From assembly GCA_002812745.2 (NCBI GenBank), contig NCSJ02000082.1:62001-126000 (forward strand): a stretch of 64,000 nucleotides of DNA, written 5' to 3'. The position numbers and the translations under genes are program-made. Origin of the DNA: Scytalidium lignicola. Its lineage: Eukaryota; Ascomycota; Leotiomycetes. The notes beneath the pieces are model-generated. The model was not told the origin of the DNA. It saw only the letters and a list, made by a program, of their open reading frames with translations, and did no database searches. Of this stretch, positions 36,111 to 48,283 are shown piece by piece. The stretch's first letter is position 1; the number at the start of each line of letters is the position of its first letter.

Positions 36111-39100
36111 AAGCCAGCCCAGCCCTTCCCCATCTGTGTATCTCTTCTCGTCAGGATATTGGATATTGGAAATCGATAGATAGGGCTGATGAAGTCTACT
36201 GGGTTTGGGGTATTCAAGATAGTATCTTGCTGGTTTATGGCTGTACTGTACTGTATCCACAATAGCCGTCTAGAGTACCATTTTTGCCATCATCCGTTAT
36301 TATTGAGTGCAGAATTGTCGCCGGATACGGAATGGAACCCTCCCTCACCAGGGAGCGCGCGGCATGCTTGCATTAAAAANGTTGCTCCTTCAGCCTTTTG
36401 TATATTCCCTGGTCTTGTGTCGCGCATTGTAAGCTGAAAAAGACTCTGCAGGAGAGAAGGAAAAAGAGCCGTATCTGAGTGGTACAGTACAGTACATTAG
36501 TGGTTTACAATAATATTTACCGTAGAAGGGAGTAGGCATGTTACTTCTTCTGCAAACGGGAGGCAAAGCGAAGTGGGGTGTTGTTTAGAATGTTTGACAT
36601 CGTGTCAGTTCTTTAGAAGTGGAGTTTCGTAGTTAGTTCATCTCAACAGTGAAAAGTTTGGTTCACTACCGACTGATGTCTCAGACCCTTATTTTGTTTT
36701 GAATGTTTCACCGTAAAAAAAAATCTTTCTATGTTTATCTTCGCGGTTACAACTAGAGAAAAAATCTTTTACCGGAGCCGCCTGCCATAGAAACTCCATT
36801 GTCAGCCGCTGCCCAGCCTAACAAATAACTTACAGTAGTGCCTGTGAGAATGACGACATGGAGAGGGCTTGCTTAAAAGTTTTCTGTCCGATGCGTTAAT
36901 ACAGTAAGATAAGATGGCGGGAATATGACGGATGACGGTTGACGGTAAGCCGTTGAAGATAAAATGCTTTGGATGTCAGCATCTACTGCAAGCTAAACTG
37001 CCCCTCCCGGAGTAAAGAATCCTTCCCGCAACCTCGTATTACAAGTAAGTAATCAACATGCGAGAAGTCCCGTCTCACGGTGAGTGTGAGGGCGTGAATG
37101 TACCGGTACTATGTGAATACATGTGTTTTCGACATGCTCTCTAGGATCAGGCTCGGAACATATGCAGTCCGACCGTATCTCACCGTCCATGCTACATAGT
37201 GCATCGTGTACAGGACAAGTTCTAGATCGGAACTGCATCCGCATCGGCCCTAGGTACCTGTTTGTGGTAGATCATAATAAACTAGACCAGCTGTCGTACA
37301 GACCAATGCATCCAAGATACTGCAACTTTTTTCTCTTTTTCTTGCTGCACAAGGGTCTTTGGCAGGTTTCTGTCCTGCAAAGCAAAGCGCAGGGAAGAAG
37401 ACTGAGGTCGAAGTGCTCAAGCGAAGGGGACCGGGATAACTATTCTGCATCCGAGACGCAGATCAAGATACACGTAGCCGAGAGCTATTTTCGGCATCGG
37501 CGGCTGCTGTGACACCTTTTGATGCTTCTCTCTTTTCACTCTAGTTGTGCTCTAGTGGTTGCTTTATTGGCATGTATCTCTAGGCTACCATCCTTGGCAT
37601 GCGGCATTTGGCTTTTTTCGCTGCTTTCTTGTGGAAATTGATCCATGTCTTTTCTTTCGGGGAGAGTGGATAGACACAAGGGATCTTTTACCACAGGACT
37701 GGAGCATGGACGGAGGCTTGGGTTGATTTGGACTAAAAAAGTTTAATGGATGTCCGTGCATGCACCGATTGGGTTATTTCCTGCGAATGGTGGCCCTGTA
37801 CGACTGTGATATCTCAAGGAAGTTGTGGTAGAATTGTATCATGAACAGGTTCGTGTATCTTCTGGTTATTCTGCTCCTTATCCTATCTTTGCATTGCTGC
37901 CATGACAGCCACATGATTTCCAAGCATACCAAGAGTGCAAGCGCTATGCTTGTTTTGCGCCCCTGAATATTGATATTCAACTGATAAGGAGGATTTTGAT
38001 AAGAACCACATGCCAGCTTGCCAGCCGTGTTGGGATCGACGACGGCAGGTGCGTCGCCTATGATCAAAACCCCAGCGAGGATCGTTTTAGAGTCGGGCAT
38101 TTTAGTGATCCTTGAGGTGCACTCTGGACTAGCCCTTCTACCTTGAAAATCACCTTGTGGGCTCTTTGCGCTGTTGTTGTTGTTGGTGGGTCAATGCTGA
38201 GGAAAAGCCCTACAGTCCTGCTCAGGCCCACCATCCTCGGCGTCAAAACTCCCGGTGTTGTTGATACCACTCCTACTGTATGATTCCAATTGAGACCCTA
38301 GGAGATCCGAAGTTTCATAACTCCCCTCTCATTCGCGAATTGTTCCATCCTTCAGGCAGACCACCTCGTATTCACTCCTGCCAACACAACCTGCATGAGC
38401 ATCTAGGCGATAAGATCGACTCTTAGGACCCGTTTCCGTCTCAAGGGGGAGAACGATACTCCGAGAAGCCAATAGCTCGTCGCCACTTCTGAAAGCCAAG
38501 CTGAAAGACATGGTCAATGTTTGTACAGTACAGTATGACGTTTAGCCGACTTAGTGTTTTTCGAAAAGTTTCGAAGAGATCTAGGCTTTGAAGTCGCAAA
38601 GCTAATAAGCATTGGGAAGATAAGAGTGAGCTTTGGCCTTACTTATCCCTGAAGCTGATACACGCTGCTTCACAGGATTTCGATAGTGCCGGGAGAGGCA
38701 AACTTCCTTGTTTGTGGTTGGATATCAAACGGTTGGCATTGATAGAAGGGTAGCATCGGGGAAGCCATGTTGCTAGGGCTAATGGTTGCTTAAGCCGGTA
38801 TGTTAAGCCTCAGCGGGTCGGGATTGCTGTTCTTGTACGTCGCGTATTGCTGGCAATCGATATTGAAGTTGATGTGATCNTTTTTTTTNCTGTGCGGCAA
38901 GAACAGAAATTCGACCCTATCTACCACAGTACCATTGGGTTGTAACACAGAAACATCTAGACTTTCGCAACCTTTGCCCTTCTAACTCATGGAGTGCAGA
39001 GCGGGCGAGCTCACACACTGCTGTTCTAGACTAAGATCCTAATATCTCTCTCGAAGGCAATGGGTTTTGCTGAGCTAGAGAGGTATAGTTAAAGTAGTGG

Positions 39101-40415
39101 AGCAACAAGGCAAACTCTTTTGGGCCGGGCCGGAGAAATATCAAGGAAAAAAGCAGTAAATGTACTGTACCCGTTCCGAGTGGATACTTTGACCAGACTT
39201 CCAAGGAAACGTTGATGATCCGAGAATTGCTGGGTTGGGCTGGATTCTCTCCCCCTAAGGCTGAGCATTTGTGGCATTAAAGCCTCTTATCACGACAAGG
39301 CTAGGGGTTGGGAGAAGAGCTTTCTCTCAGGGGGCAACAAGCACGCATCTCCGTCCCCAGTATTATGACGAGAGCCCAGTCTAGATAACCAAGGCAATGA
39401 AATTAGGATCGACTAGAATACCCCTCCATCGTAGATATCGATGCGAGGAGAGGGCATGGGATATCGAATTTTCATCAGGAAGATGATGGGAAACTTTTAG
39501 GCCCTGAGATTTTCGCTATGATGGTTTGAAAGTTTCGAGATATCGTACCATCTGGACTCAACGCCTCGTTTTTTGACAGAGCTGATCTCCCGCGCTTAAT
39601 TATTTGGGTCGATTTAGCGACCACGCGGTACTACCCTCAATTGTGTCTCACAAAAGGTCTCGAATAATTGGCTGTCTTTTTGTCTTGACATCTTGCGGTG
39701 AGAAGGTTTTTAGATTTATTATTTTTAAATCAAAAACCCTCTCAGCCACAGGAGGTGAGCTGAAAGATACAGTGGAACAAAGGCCGTTGGTAAATTTGGC
39801 ACAAAGAAAAAAGATACCGGCACGCGAGCCTTAAAGAACAACGATGATGAATTTGCCTTTTTAATCATCGTGCAATGTCTCGGGGCTTGTGTGCTTGTCG
39901 CGTGCCTTGGTACTGTATTCCGGCACTCAGGTTCAAAAACAAAGGGGGACCTTTTCATTTCCACCACAAGGGCTAAGCCTCCACATGTTTTTGGTTGTTT
40001 TTGAGCACAACACAAAACAAAAAAAAGAGCGATTGCTCTTTCTCTCTGTTTTTTTGGTGGCGAAATGAATTAGAGTAATTACTACTGTAATTATCCGCTT
40101 TTTTTTTGGTTCCTGACGACGACTAGAACCATGGCTCCACGTGCTTGCAGCTGTACAATGCTACTCGAGGCGAAGCGCTTTTTTTTTTTTTGTACCCGTA
40201 CTCGGTCCGGATCACGTTTCGACCCAATTCCCCCATTTTTATGTCTCGGTACTGAATCCGTCCAGCGGTTACAGCTTTGACTCACTTATTGCCTAAAGGG
40301 AAACAAAGCAAGACATTCCTAATAGGCTGTTTTTCATAGAAGGAAGAAAGAGGTTGCTGATTGCTTTTGAATTCCTTCCGAACTTGAAGGATTTTGTTAC
40401 TGTAATCAGGCACAT

Positions 40416-40429
40416 ACACACACACACAC
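40416..40429. repeat. CA microsatellite
   Basis: Seven AC units in the gene desert upstream of the GT2 gene. Confidence 0.85.
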
Positions 40430-42434
40430 CAATCCTTCCCGAAAATATGAATCAGCACCTTATCGAGACCTTTGTGGTAGATTAACTAATGTGGGGAGGA
40501 GGCGACTCGCAAAAGTTCGGATAGATTGATCAATCAGAAACGAGGCAATAGTAACAAAAGAAAGTCGGAAATATTGGATGAAATTTTTGATAGTAAAAAT
40601 GAATGACGATTGCTTTTGTTGTGGGGCGTTTTTGTTCAACACAATAATGGAAAATAATGGGGCATGAGGAGCAAGCCCCGATCCAGAACAGGCATTCGTG
40701 GCTGGCCTTTTTTTTTGTCTGGATGTTTGGAATAGAACAAAAACGTGCCGCGCGCTATCATTAACTATGGGTTTTGGTAACGTTGCCGCTGGAAGAAAGA
40801 AGATGGGTGGCGGGGGGGGTAAGTGAGAAAAAGGGCAGAAAGGCGCAGAAGGAAATGGGGTATGGGTGATCTAGACTACCCCATCTAGACTGCCCCGACC
40901 ACGGCGTTACTGGGGGNTTGCGCGCGCTACGTAGCGACGCTGGCCGCCTTGGTACCTGAGCTAGCCCAGGAAGGGAGGTCGTGGGGTCCGAGCTTTCTCG
41001 TGTTCAAAGGTTGGGGCTACTGCAGGTAATAACTAACCGCAACCTGATTGTCTAATTTTCCCTCCACTGATGCTCCGCCAGGGTCCAACTTGTCAAACCT
41101 GCCAGCACCGTGGCTGCCCTGGCCCACGGGATCACTGGTTCTGGGAACACAGTCTAGATGGCCTCTTCTAGTACGTCCCGTTCGGCGTAAGCTATCCGTG
41201 CGGTAGAAATCCATCGCAATCTGGGTGGCCATAATGGACAGCTGGCGGATGGAGATGCCCTGCCGACCTGGTGGAAATGGTGGCCTCTTCCCGTATCGCT
41301 GGCCTAGATGCTGCCGTGTCCATTCAATTCCTTGATTCAACTGAATCCTTCTGGAGATCGTCTGGCCTAGCCAGCAAAGCCAGCAGCTTTGTTCAGGCTT
41401 CAATCGTGCGGTGTAGACCTAGCCAAGACCCCTAACGACGCTTTTTTCCCTCTCTTTCATCCTCATTGTCATCCTCAGTCGGTCCGGCAAAGAAAACTCC
41501 CAGCACCCAGCATCGGATGCCACGGCCTTTTGCGCACTGTGGCACTCACCAAAACACCTGCGCATTCGACCGCCATCCATTGGATCGCACTCAAGTCCAG
41601 CAACACGCCAGAATCTCACTGACGGAGCCTAGTTGACTCTAGTTGACTGCGGCTCGTCGGTCACACTAGGCGTGTGCTAGGCTTGTTTAGACTGTTTCCA
41701 GATGTTCCACCGTGCCCAGCGTCTGAGCGTCCCAGACTGCCCTGCCTCCAATACCCTGCATATCGCCCTCCACGACCCCGAATTCCCACCCGGCCCTCGG
41801 CCTGCCCCTCTGGGCCCCGAGTGGATGGCAGCCCGACCTTCCACGCCTTCAACACCCTCCTGGCAGTGGCGCTACGCTGGTTTGGGTGGACCATTGGCCA
41901 GGGCCCCGGGCTCCCTGGGCCTACAGTAGCTCCAAGCTTGCCCAGCTCCATCTCATTGCATTTCTGCCCTTTCCAGCAATCGTTCGTTTAGGCCGGTCGA
42001 TATACACCCCGGGGTCTCGCGCTCCTGGCTACACTCGTTGTCATTTTCACTGTCCTTTCTCGTTCGTTCGATCCAAAGGTGTTCTGCAGGAAATCGAACT
42101 CTCGACAACGAGCTCCCTTTCACAGGACTCTTGAGCTTCGAGATCGGCACTTCACAGTCACCGCCGTCGTCCCTCGTAGTAGTAGTTGGTTATCTCATCT
42201 TTGGAGATAACTATCCTGGGTGATCGACAACCCCGCCAACTGTCGTTCTAGATGAACCAGTCCTGATATTTCTCACCTCCAGTCACTCGCTCAAATCGCA
42301 CTTGTTCTTGAACCACCGGGAGTCCTCGAGTGAAGCCTTGGGCTCTCTTCGAAATCTGGAAGAACTGAATTTGAACATCTAAGCATCCACAAGACACCAG
42401 CCAGAAAGAAAGAAAAGAAGAAAAAACCGCCGCC

Positions 42435-45400
42435 ATGGGGATTGGAAGTTATTTCAGGACTAAGAAGCCTGAGCCGGTGGCAGCGGCAGCAGCAGCCGCG
42501 GTTGAGAAGCCTGCTGGCTCACCTCAGGAACAAAACTTTAATCTGGAACTTCAACCACCGCAATCCAGGGTGCATTCGTCCAGAAATTCCATCTCCAACC
42601 GATCAACTCAGAGCTCGACCTTCTTGGATGATATCAAGCATGAGGTTATGGTAAACTACCTCTACCAGCAGCAATGCGCCAATCTTTGGGTCAGTGATGG
42701 TAGTGGAGAGGTTGAAGGTGTTCTGTTGCGAAAGTCGAGAAATCACTACATGGCCTGCCCACCGCAGTTGGGAGCTTCTCAGTTCGCATTGGCATGTGCC
42801 GCACTCAATGTTCAGGTAGGTTAAACCCTTGCAAACTAAAAAATTGAGAAAGAAATCATAGACTAACCTATTTTATTTTCAAGTGTGCCATGACCGTCAA
42901 CTCAAGAGTTATTAAGACTTTCTTGCAGTGGTCGCCGGATGCTGTGGACGTTCCCCTTCTGAACGGTCTTCGTATCCAGATTCTTCCTACCATTGAGGAC
43001 ATCCCACGTGCCAGGAAGCATCAATTCGCCGCATTCGTTGCGTCTGAGGGACTCTTGGTCGTTTGGGATGATGATGCTTTGCACTTGGTCCCACGTGCCA
43101 AAGCCATTGAATCGGAACTGATGGAGCTTGTGTGGAAGAGCTCCAGCTCTGACGACGAGGAGAAGAAGGGAGCAACAACGGTTCAAGAGATCCGAATCGA
43201 CGAGGAGTCCGGAGAGATCATTCCCGAAGAACGACCAATTCACTTACAGAATACTATCTTGGTGGCCCTTACACTCATTTTGATATTTGCCGCCCTGGGT
43301 GCTGGTTTCCGACAGCTTGCCATTGAAGTTGCCATCGACAACTCATACATTCGCCTGGCATTCTTCGCTCTTACCCCAATTCAGATCTTCTTCACGCTCT
43401 TCTTCTGTCAAGTCATCATCGGTTGCTTGGCTCAGTTGTTTGGACCTGTTCGTCAGTTGGCCATGAACTCCAAGTTTTACTCAGCCGTCCCACCACCCCG
43501 CCTGCAAGGACAGCTCCCACACATCACTATTCAGTGCCCTGTGTACAAGGAAGGCCTTAGCTCTGTCATCGCACCAACTGTAAAGTCCATCAAGCAGGCC
43601 ATCTCCACTTACGAGTTGCAAGGTGGATCAGCCAATCTGTTCATCAACGACGATGGTCTCCAACTCATTGATGAAGAGGAGCGACGCACTAGAATCGAAT
43701 TTTATGCCGATCACAGCATTGGATGGGTTGCACGACCAAAGCATAACTTCGAAGGTTTCCTTCGAAGAGGAAAATGTAAGTTCTTATCCCGGAGTCCCCG
43801 GTTTCTAATTAATCAACAAGGCTGACAATTTACCACAGTTAAGAAAGTAAGTTTCATCAACTATTACCTCATTTCCAACTTAGGACTCGAGTAGCAAAAG
43901 TGATCAAGTGATCTAGTGATCTGATATGGTTCGATCCATCGGTTTGCGAGGGATGAATCCAAGTGGGTTTTGTTCTTCAGCCTAGCTGGTGGGCGGGCAT
44001 CCTCGCCTTTTTATGGGAGCGAACCATCTCCCACACAATACGGCCGCCAAGATCGAGCTGAATACTGATCCAATATTTTGTATAGGCCTCGAACATGAAT
44101 TTTGCACTCCACATCTCTTGCATGGTAGAGGAGAAATTGGCTTTAATTCAACGACCAGCTGACTGGACCCAAGCGGATGAGGCTCAGGCTTACGAAAGAT
44201 GCTTGAAGGAGGCACTCGAGGAAAATGGACGTGCCTGGGCTGATGGTAATATCCGTATTGGAGATTATATCCTACTGAGTAAGTTTTTTTTTTTCGTTTT
44301 CTTCAGCTCTTATTATTGATTGGAGAGGCTTTGCCGGAATGGCTGGGTTCTATTTCCCGAGGAGATCACGTGGGATACATAACCTTTCAGCTCCATAGGA
44401 TACAATTCAAAATGATGGATAGGTAGCTAACTAACTTGAAATAGTTGACTCTGATACTCGAGTTCCTGCTGACTGCCTCCTGGATGCCTGCTCCGAGATG
44501 GAGCAGTCTCCGGAGGTCGGTATTATGCAATTCTCCTCCGGTGTCATGCAGGTTGTCCATACCTACTTCGAAAACGGTATCACTTTCTTCACAAATTTGA
44601 TCTACAGTGCCATCCGATATACTGTTTCGAACGGTGATGTTGCCCCTTTCGTCGGTCACAATGCCATCCTCCGATGGTCTGCCATTCAGCAAGTCTCATA
44701 CGTGGATGAAGACGGATACGAGAAGTTTTGGTCTGAATCTCATGTGTCCGAGGATTTCGATATGTCTCTTCGTCTTCAGGTCAATGGCTATACCATCCGT
44801 CTAGCTGCATGGGCTGGAGACGGATTCAAGGAAGGCGTGTCCCTTACGGTCTATGACGAGCTTGCTCGTTGGGAGAAATATGCCTATGGATGTAACGAAC
44901 TTCTTTTCCATCCTATCCGGAAGTGGATCTACAAAGGTCCATTCACACCACTCTTCCGCAAGTTCTTGTTTTCCAACATTCGATTTACATCCAAGATTAC
45001 CATCATCTCCTATATCGGAACTTACTATGCCATCGGTGCCGCGTGGATCCTTACGACTGCCAACTACTTCGCTATCGGATGGTTCAATGGTTACCTTGAC
45101 AAGTACTATATCGATTCATGGAAGGTGTGGTTCTCTATTATCATTGTATTCAACGGTCTCGGAAACCTTTCCCTTGCTGTCATGCGTTACCGAATCGGTG
45201 AAAGAAGTCTTCTATACGCTCTTTTCGAGAACATCAAATGGACCTTGCTGCTGGCGATCTTCCTTGGTGGTCTCTCTCTCCATGTTTCGCAGGCCCTGCT
45301 TGCTCATATGTTTGAGATTGACATGACCTGGGGTGCTACTGCAAAGGAAGCCGAATTTAGCAACTTCTTTATCGAGGTTCCTAAAGTCTTGAAGAAGGTG

Positions 45401-45650
45401 AGTTATAATTTTGAATCATCTCCTGGTTATGATTGTACTTAAAACTAACATTGTCAACTAGTTCAAATTCTCCATGCTGTTCGCTATTCTTGCTATCGTG
45501 GGCATGATCATTCTTTCCCTCGGACCCTTTGTTCCATATGACTGGCGCATCAACGATTTCATCGCCATCCTGCCCATGTCCACCGTCGCCGCAAGTCACT
45601 TATTACTTCCACTCGCGCTCAACCCTGCTCTTATGACGTTCTCGTGGTAA
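42435..45650 (+). CDS. GT2 processive glycosyltransferase (six exons, one of 8 nt)
   Basis: Membrane polysaccharide synthase of glycosyltransferase family 2, 871 residues. Exons are 42435-42815, 42884-43775, 43839-43846, 44086-44278, 44445-45397 and 45462-45650, all in frame. The 8-nt third exon is required to give RRGKFKKASNMNFAL, a stretch whose equivalent is conserved in processive GT2 enzymes. An Ala/Pro/Ser-rich cytosolic N-terminus is followed by two membrane helices at about 248-305 and the catalytic domain. The domain has the first aspartates D383-D384 (NLFINDDG), DxD at D493 and D495 (IDSDTRVPAD), the ED acid motif E594-D595 (VSEDFDMS) and an R(K)W acceptor motif at 650-652 (FHPIRKW) replacing QxxRW. 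Several C-terminal helices follow. The start has a strong CCGCCATGG context. The layout resembles the conserved ascomycete GT2 reported as needed for surface hyphal growth in Zymoseptoria. The polymer made is not known to me. Confidence 0.9.
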
Positions 45651-48283
45651 AGAGAGGGTGATGAAATTACAAATTAAAACAAGAAAAAAANGACTATTTG
45701 AGATTTTCAATATACTTCGAGCGGTTTTCGGAAATATCTGTTTGGGAAATGGGATTATTTAGAACGGGGGGAAATCAAATCAATTTAGGTGCGCGCAAAC
45801 ATTAAAGAATGTATACATGACTATTATTTCAACTGAGCGAATGTTTTTTATTTATTTCTTCCTTTTCCTTTTTTTTTTTATGATGGGCTGTGGTTATGAA
45901 GGGCAAGGAGGCGGGAGAAAAGGGGGTTAAGCCGGAAAGGGGAGGGAGAGATATAGGAGGTGGTTTGATGGACTAATCTTTATTAATTCATAATGGATCT
46001 GACCTGTGGTTTTGGCTCCTCCCTTCCCCCTCTTCTTTTTTTTCTTGTCAGGGCGGCGTGTCTGGGCGTGTTATATCTTTTGAGGCAATATAGAAACTTA
46101 TGGGATGCTTCTCTTTTTTTTTNGGAGGCGATGGAGGAGGAGAAGAAGAAGGGAAGGAGTATATAATATCTACAATCTACGTATACATCTTATGTTCTCT
46201 TATCTTTTTCGCATGGTCTCTCTAGCAAATTATCTCCTATCGTATAATTATCTTATAATTATTTTAGTTTTATCTTGAAGAGACGAATTTCCTTTGTACT
46301 CACTTTGCGCAAGAAGTATAAACCTTAGCTGCTATTTGGGTAATATCATAAGAATAATTGAAGTAGTTGTGTAATAGCCAGAACAAATCCATCCCGTCAT
46401 TCCGATTGATCTCTCATGATCTGCGCTCAATTACTGAAATAATCAATCAACTAGTTTTTCGTCCAAAAAACGAATTGGCGGGAGATCGTCAAAAGGTTCC
46501 GGGACGATGCGATCACTAGCTGATTAATTTCCTTCCAAGAGCAACGACTTTTGAATCTATTGAATCTGTTGAATAAAACAATGTCTTTTGTTTCCTCTTC
46601 TTCGTATCGATCGACAAGGAAAGTCGGGATATCAGCTTTTCACTTCGTATGGAAGTTACATGTACATGTACAGTATAACTTGTTGCAAAAACCTGATTGA
46701 AAAAAAANTGAAAAATTCTTTATCTAATGTGCATAGGCTGAACTTTTGGGATGCATGGGATGTACACATATGCAGTGTAGTGCATGCATTGCATAAGTGT
46801 ACAAAATTGCTGTATTGGAATTTCGAAATCCTAGGCAACTTCGATATAACAGTAACAATACAGTACATAAAATGATGTATGTATGCATGCATGTATGTAA
46901 AACCATGCATCTTCCGGTGGGTTGATCGGCGTTTGGTTTGGTGTTGCCGGGGTAGGGGGTATTCGATAGTTCGTGCTGCAGTGTCCTTGTGGTATTTGGC
47001 TGGGGCATATGGGGAGGGCTGGCTGTACTAGAATGCCCCCGCTCTTCTTTTTTGTCTCTTATCGCCTTTTTTTTTTATCGCTCTTTTTTGGGGCATTTTT
47101 GTAAACGGTGCTTACTGTGGTACACAACACACCCACCTCCTCCATCCCATTATCAAAGCCAAATTTCGGGAACGGGTAAGATTATTATTCGAGGACCCTG
47201 GAGGCGTTCTGAAGGATTCCACTGCGTGTTCATCCCGTCCTGGTGGTTGATCATGGTCGTGGTCGTGTTCGACGTAGGACAGGAAGAAGGACCTGTTGGA
47301 TAGGACATGATTGGATTTGGATCTCTTTCTTTCTGTACAGTACAGTACTGGAGTAATGCTGCTGATGTTGCAATGCTGTGGTGCAATGTTCAACAGAAGA
47401 ACATGGTCCAGCGCCACATACACGGGCTGTTGATCAACCCGAACGACTCTAACTAACTCGTAAAGACGTTCACTGTTTTCCACCCTCCAGTCAGCATCCA
47501 GCACGCACTTCACCAAGGGGTTTTAGCCTCGAGGGGGACACGGCCAGAGTGGGAAACCTGCCCATTCATGCCTGCAATGCATATCCTGTATCCTATGCTT
47601 GTACTGTACTGTACGGTACGGCGTAGATGGTGATTGCTTGTGTCCTGGTGCGTGCTGCGCTGTACGATCCACCAGGTACAACTTCACCCAGGGAAGCTGG
47701 TCGTTATAGAGCCATCCGGTATGCTGCTTGTGTGTGTGTGCTGTATATGTGCAATCCTAGTGCTTCTGGCTCGGTGCAGTACAATACGACAACGAAGGGA
47801 GGGATCTTGTCATCAATGGGCGTTGGCGCCTCAACTTTTTTTTTGGGGCGTTTTTTAATTTTGGTGATTACTGCTGCAGTACGGTTGAAAGGCTGCAACG
47901 GCTTTCTATTTGTTCTCTGGGATCTCTTTCTGACTGTACGGAGCTACTGTGCCGGTTTTGATAAGGTACTGTACTGTAGATAGCTAATTAGCTTATCCTG
48001 CCAGTCGTTCTGTCGTGAGTGTATTGTGTGCTGTTTTATGGTGTTACAGCTCTCGACTCTTTCTTAACTTTTTGCTCATTCACGCCGTTTGTTTATCCTA
48101 GGTTGATTTACCTTCCACCCCTTCGACTCTTGGCCGACTCGGACTCTGTGTTTCTAGAGTCGTTACGTTCACTCGTTAACCTCTTGATCTCTCTGGTTTT
48201 TGTTCTGGGTTAATTAATTCTTTTTATACCGATCACGCAGCGCAGCTGGTCGCGATTTCGCAATCGGTTTTTTTCCCGTGAGG
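45651..48283. other. Intergenic stretch with GTAC motifs
   Basis: About 2.6 kb, no convincing gene. Contains GTACAGTAC/GTACTGTAC runs at 47334-47349, 47601-47616 and 47966-47976, an ATGTATGCATGCATGTATGTA stretch near 46874, T runs and undetermined bases at 45691, 46123 and 46708. The last 250 bases are T/C-rich, like a leader for the fasciclin gene. Confidence 0.45.

Larger units (their letters stand above)
33690..42434. other. Gene desert of 8.7 kb
   Basis: No frame here resembles a known protein. It contains many undetermined bases next to homopolymers, GTACTGTAC-type motifs (36243, 36482, 38523, 39162), an AAAC run at 36091-36110, a CA run at 40416-40429, and long T or A runs. A set of minus-strand frames at 38517-37774 (starting MTMSFSLAFRSGDELLA, then MPDSKTILAGVLIIGDAPAV) could be a spliced orphan gene, but I could not fix its junctions. 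41.0-42.4 kb is GC- and C-rich and is probably the promoter and long leader of the GT2 gene. Confidence 0.45.

Noticed and set aside
41017..42223. Multiple long frames on both strands before the GT2 gene
   Set aside because: Composition-driven (GC-rich, Pro/Arg-rich translations) with no domain; probably leader DNA.
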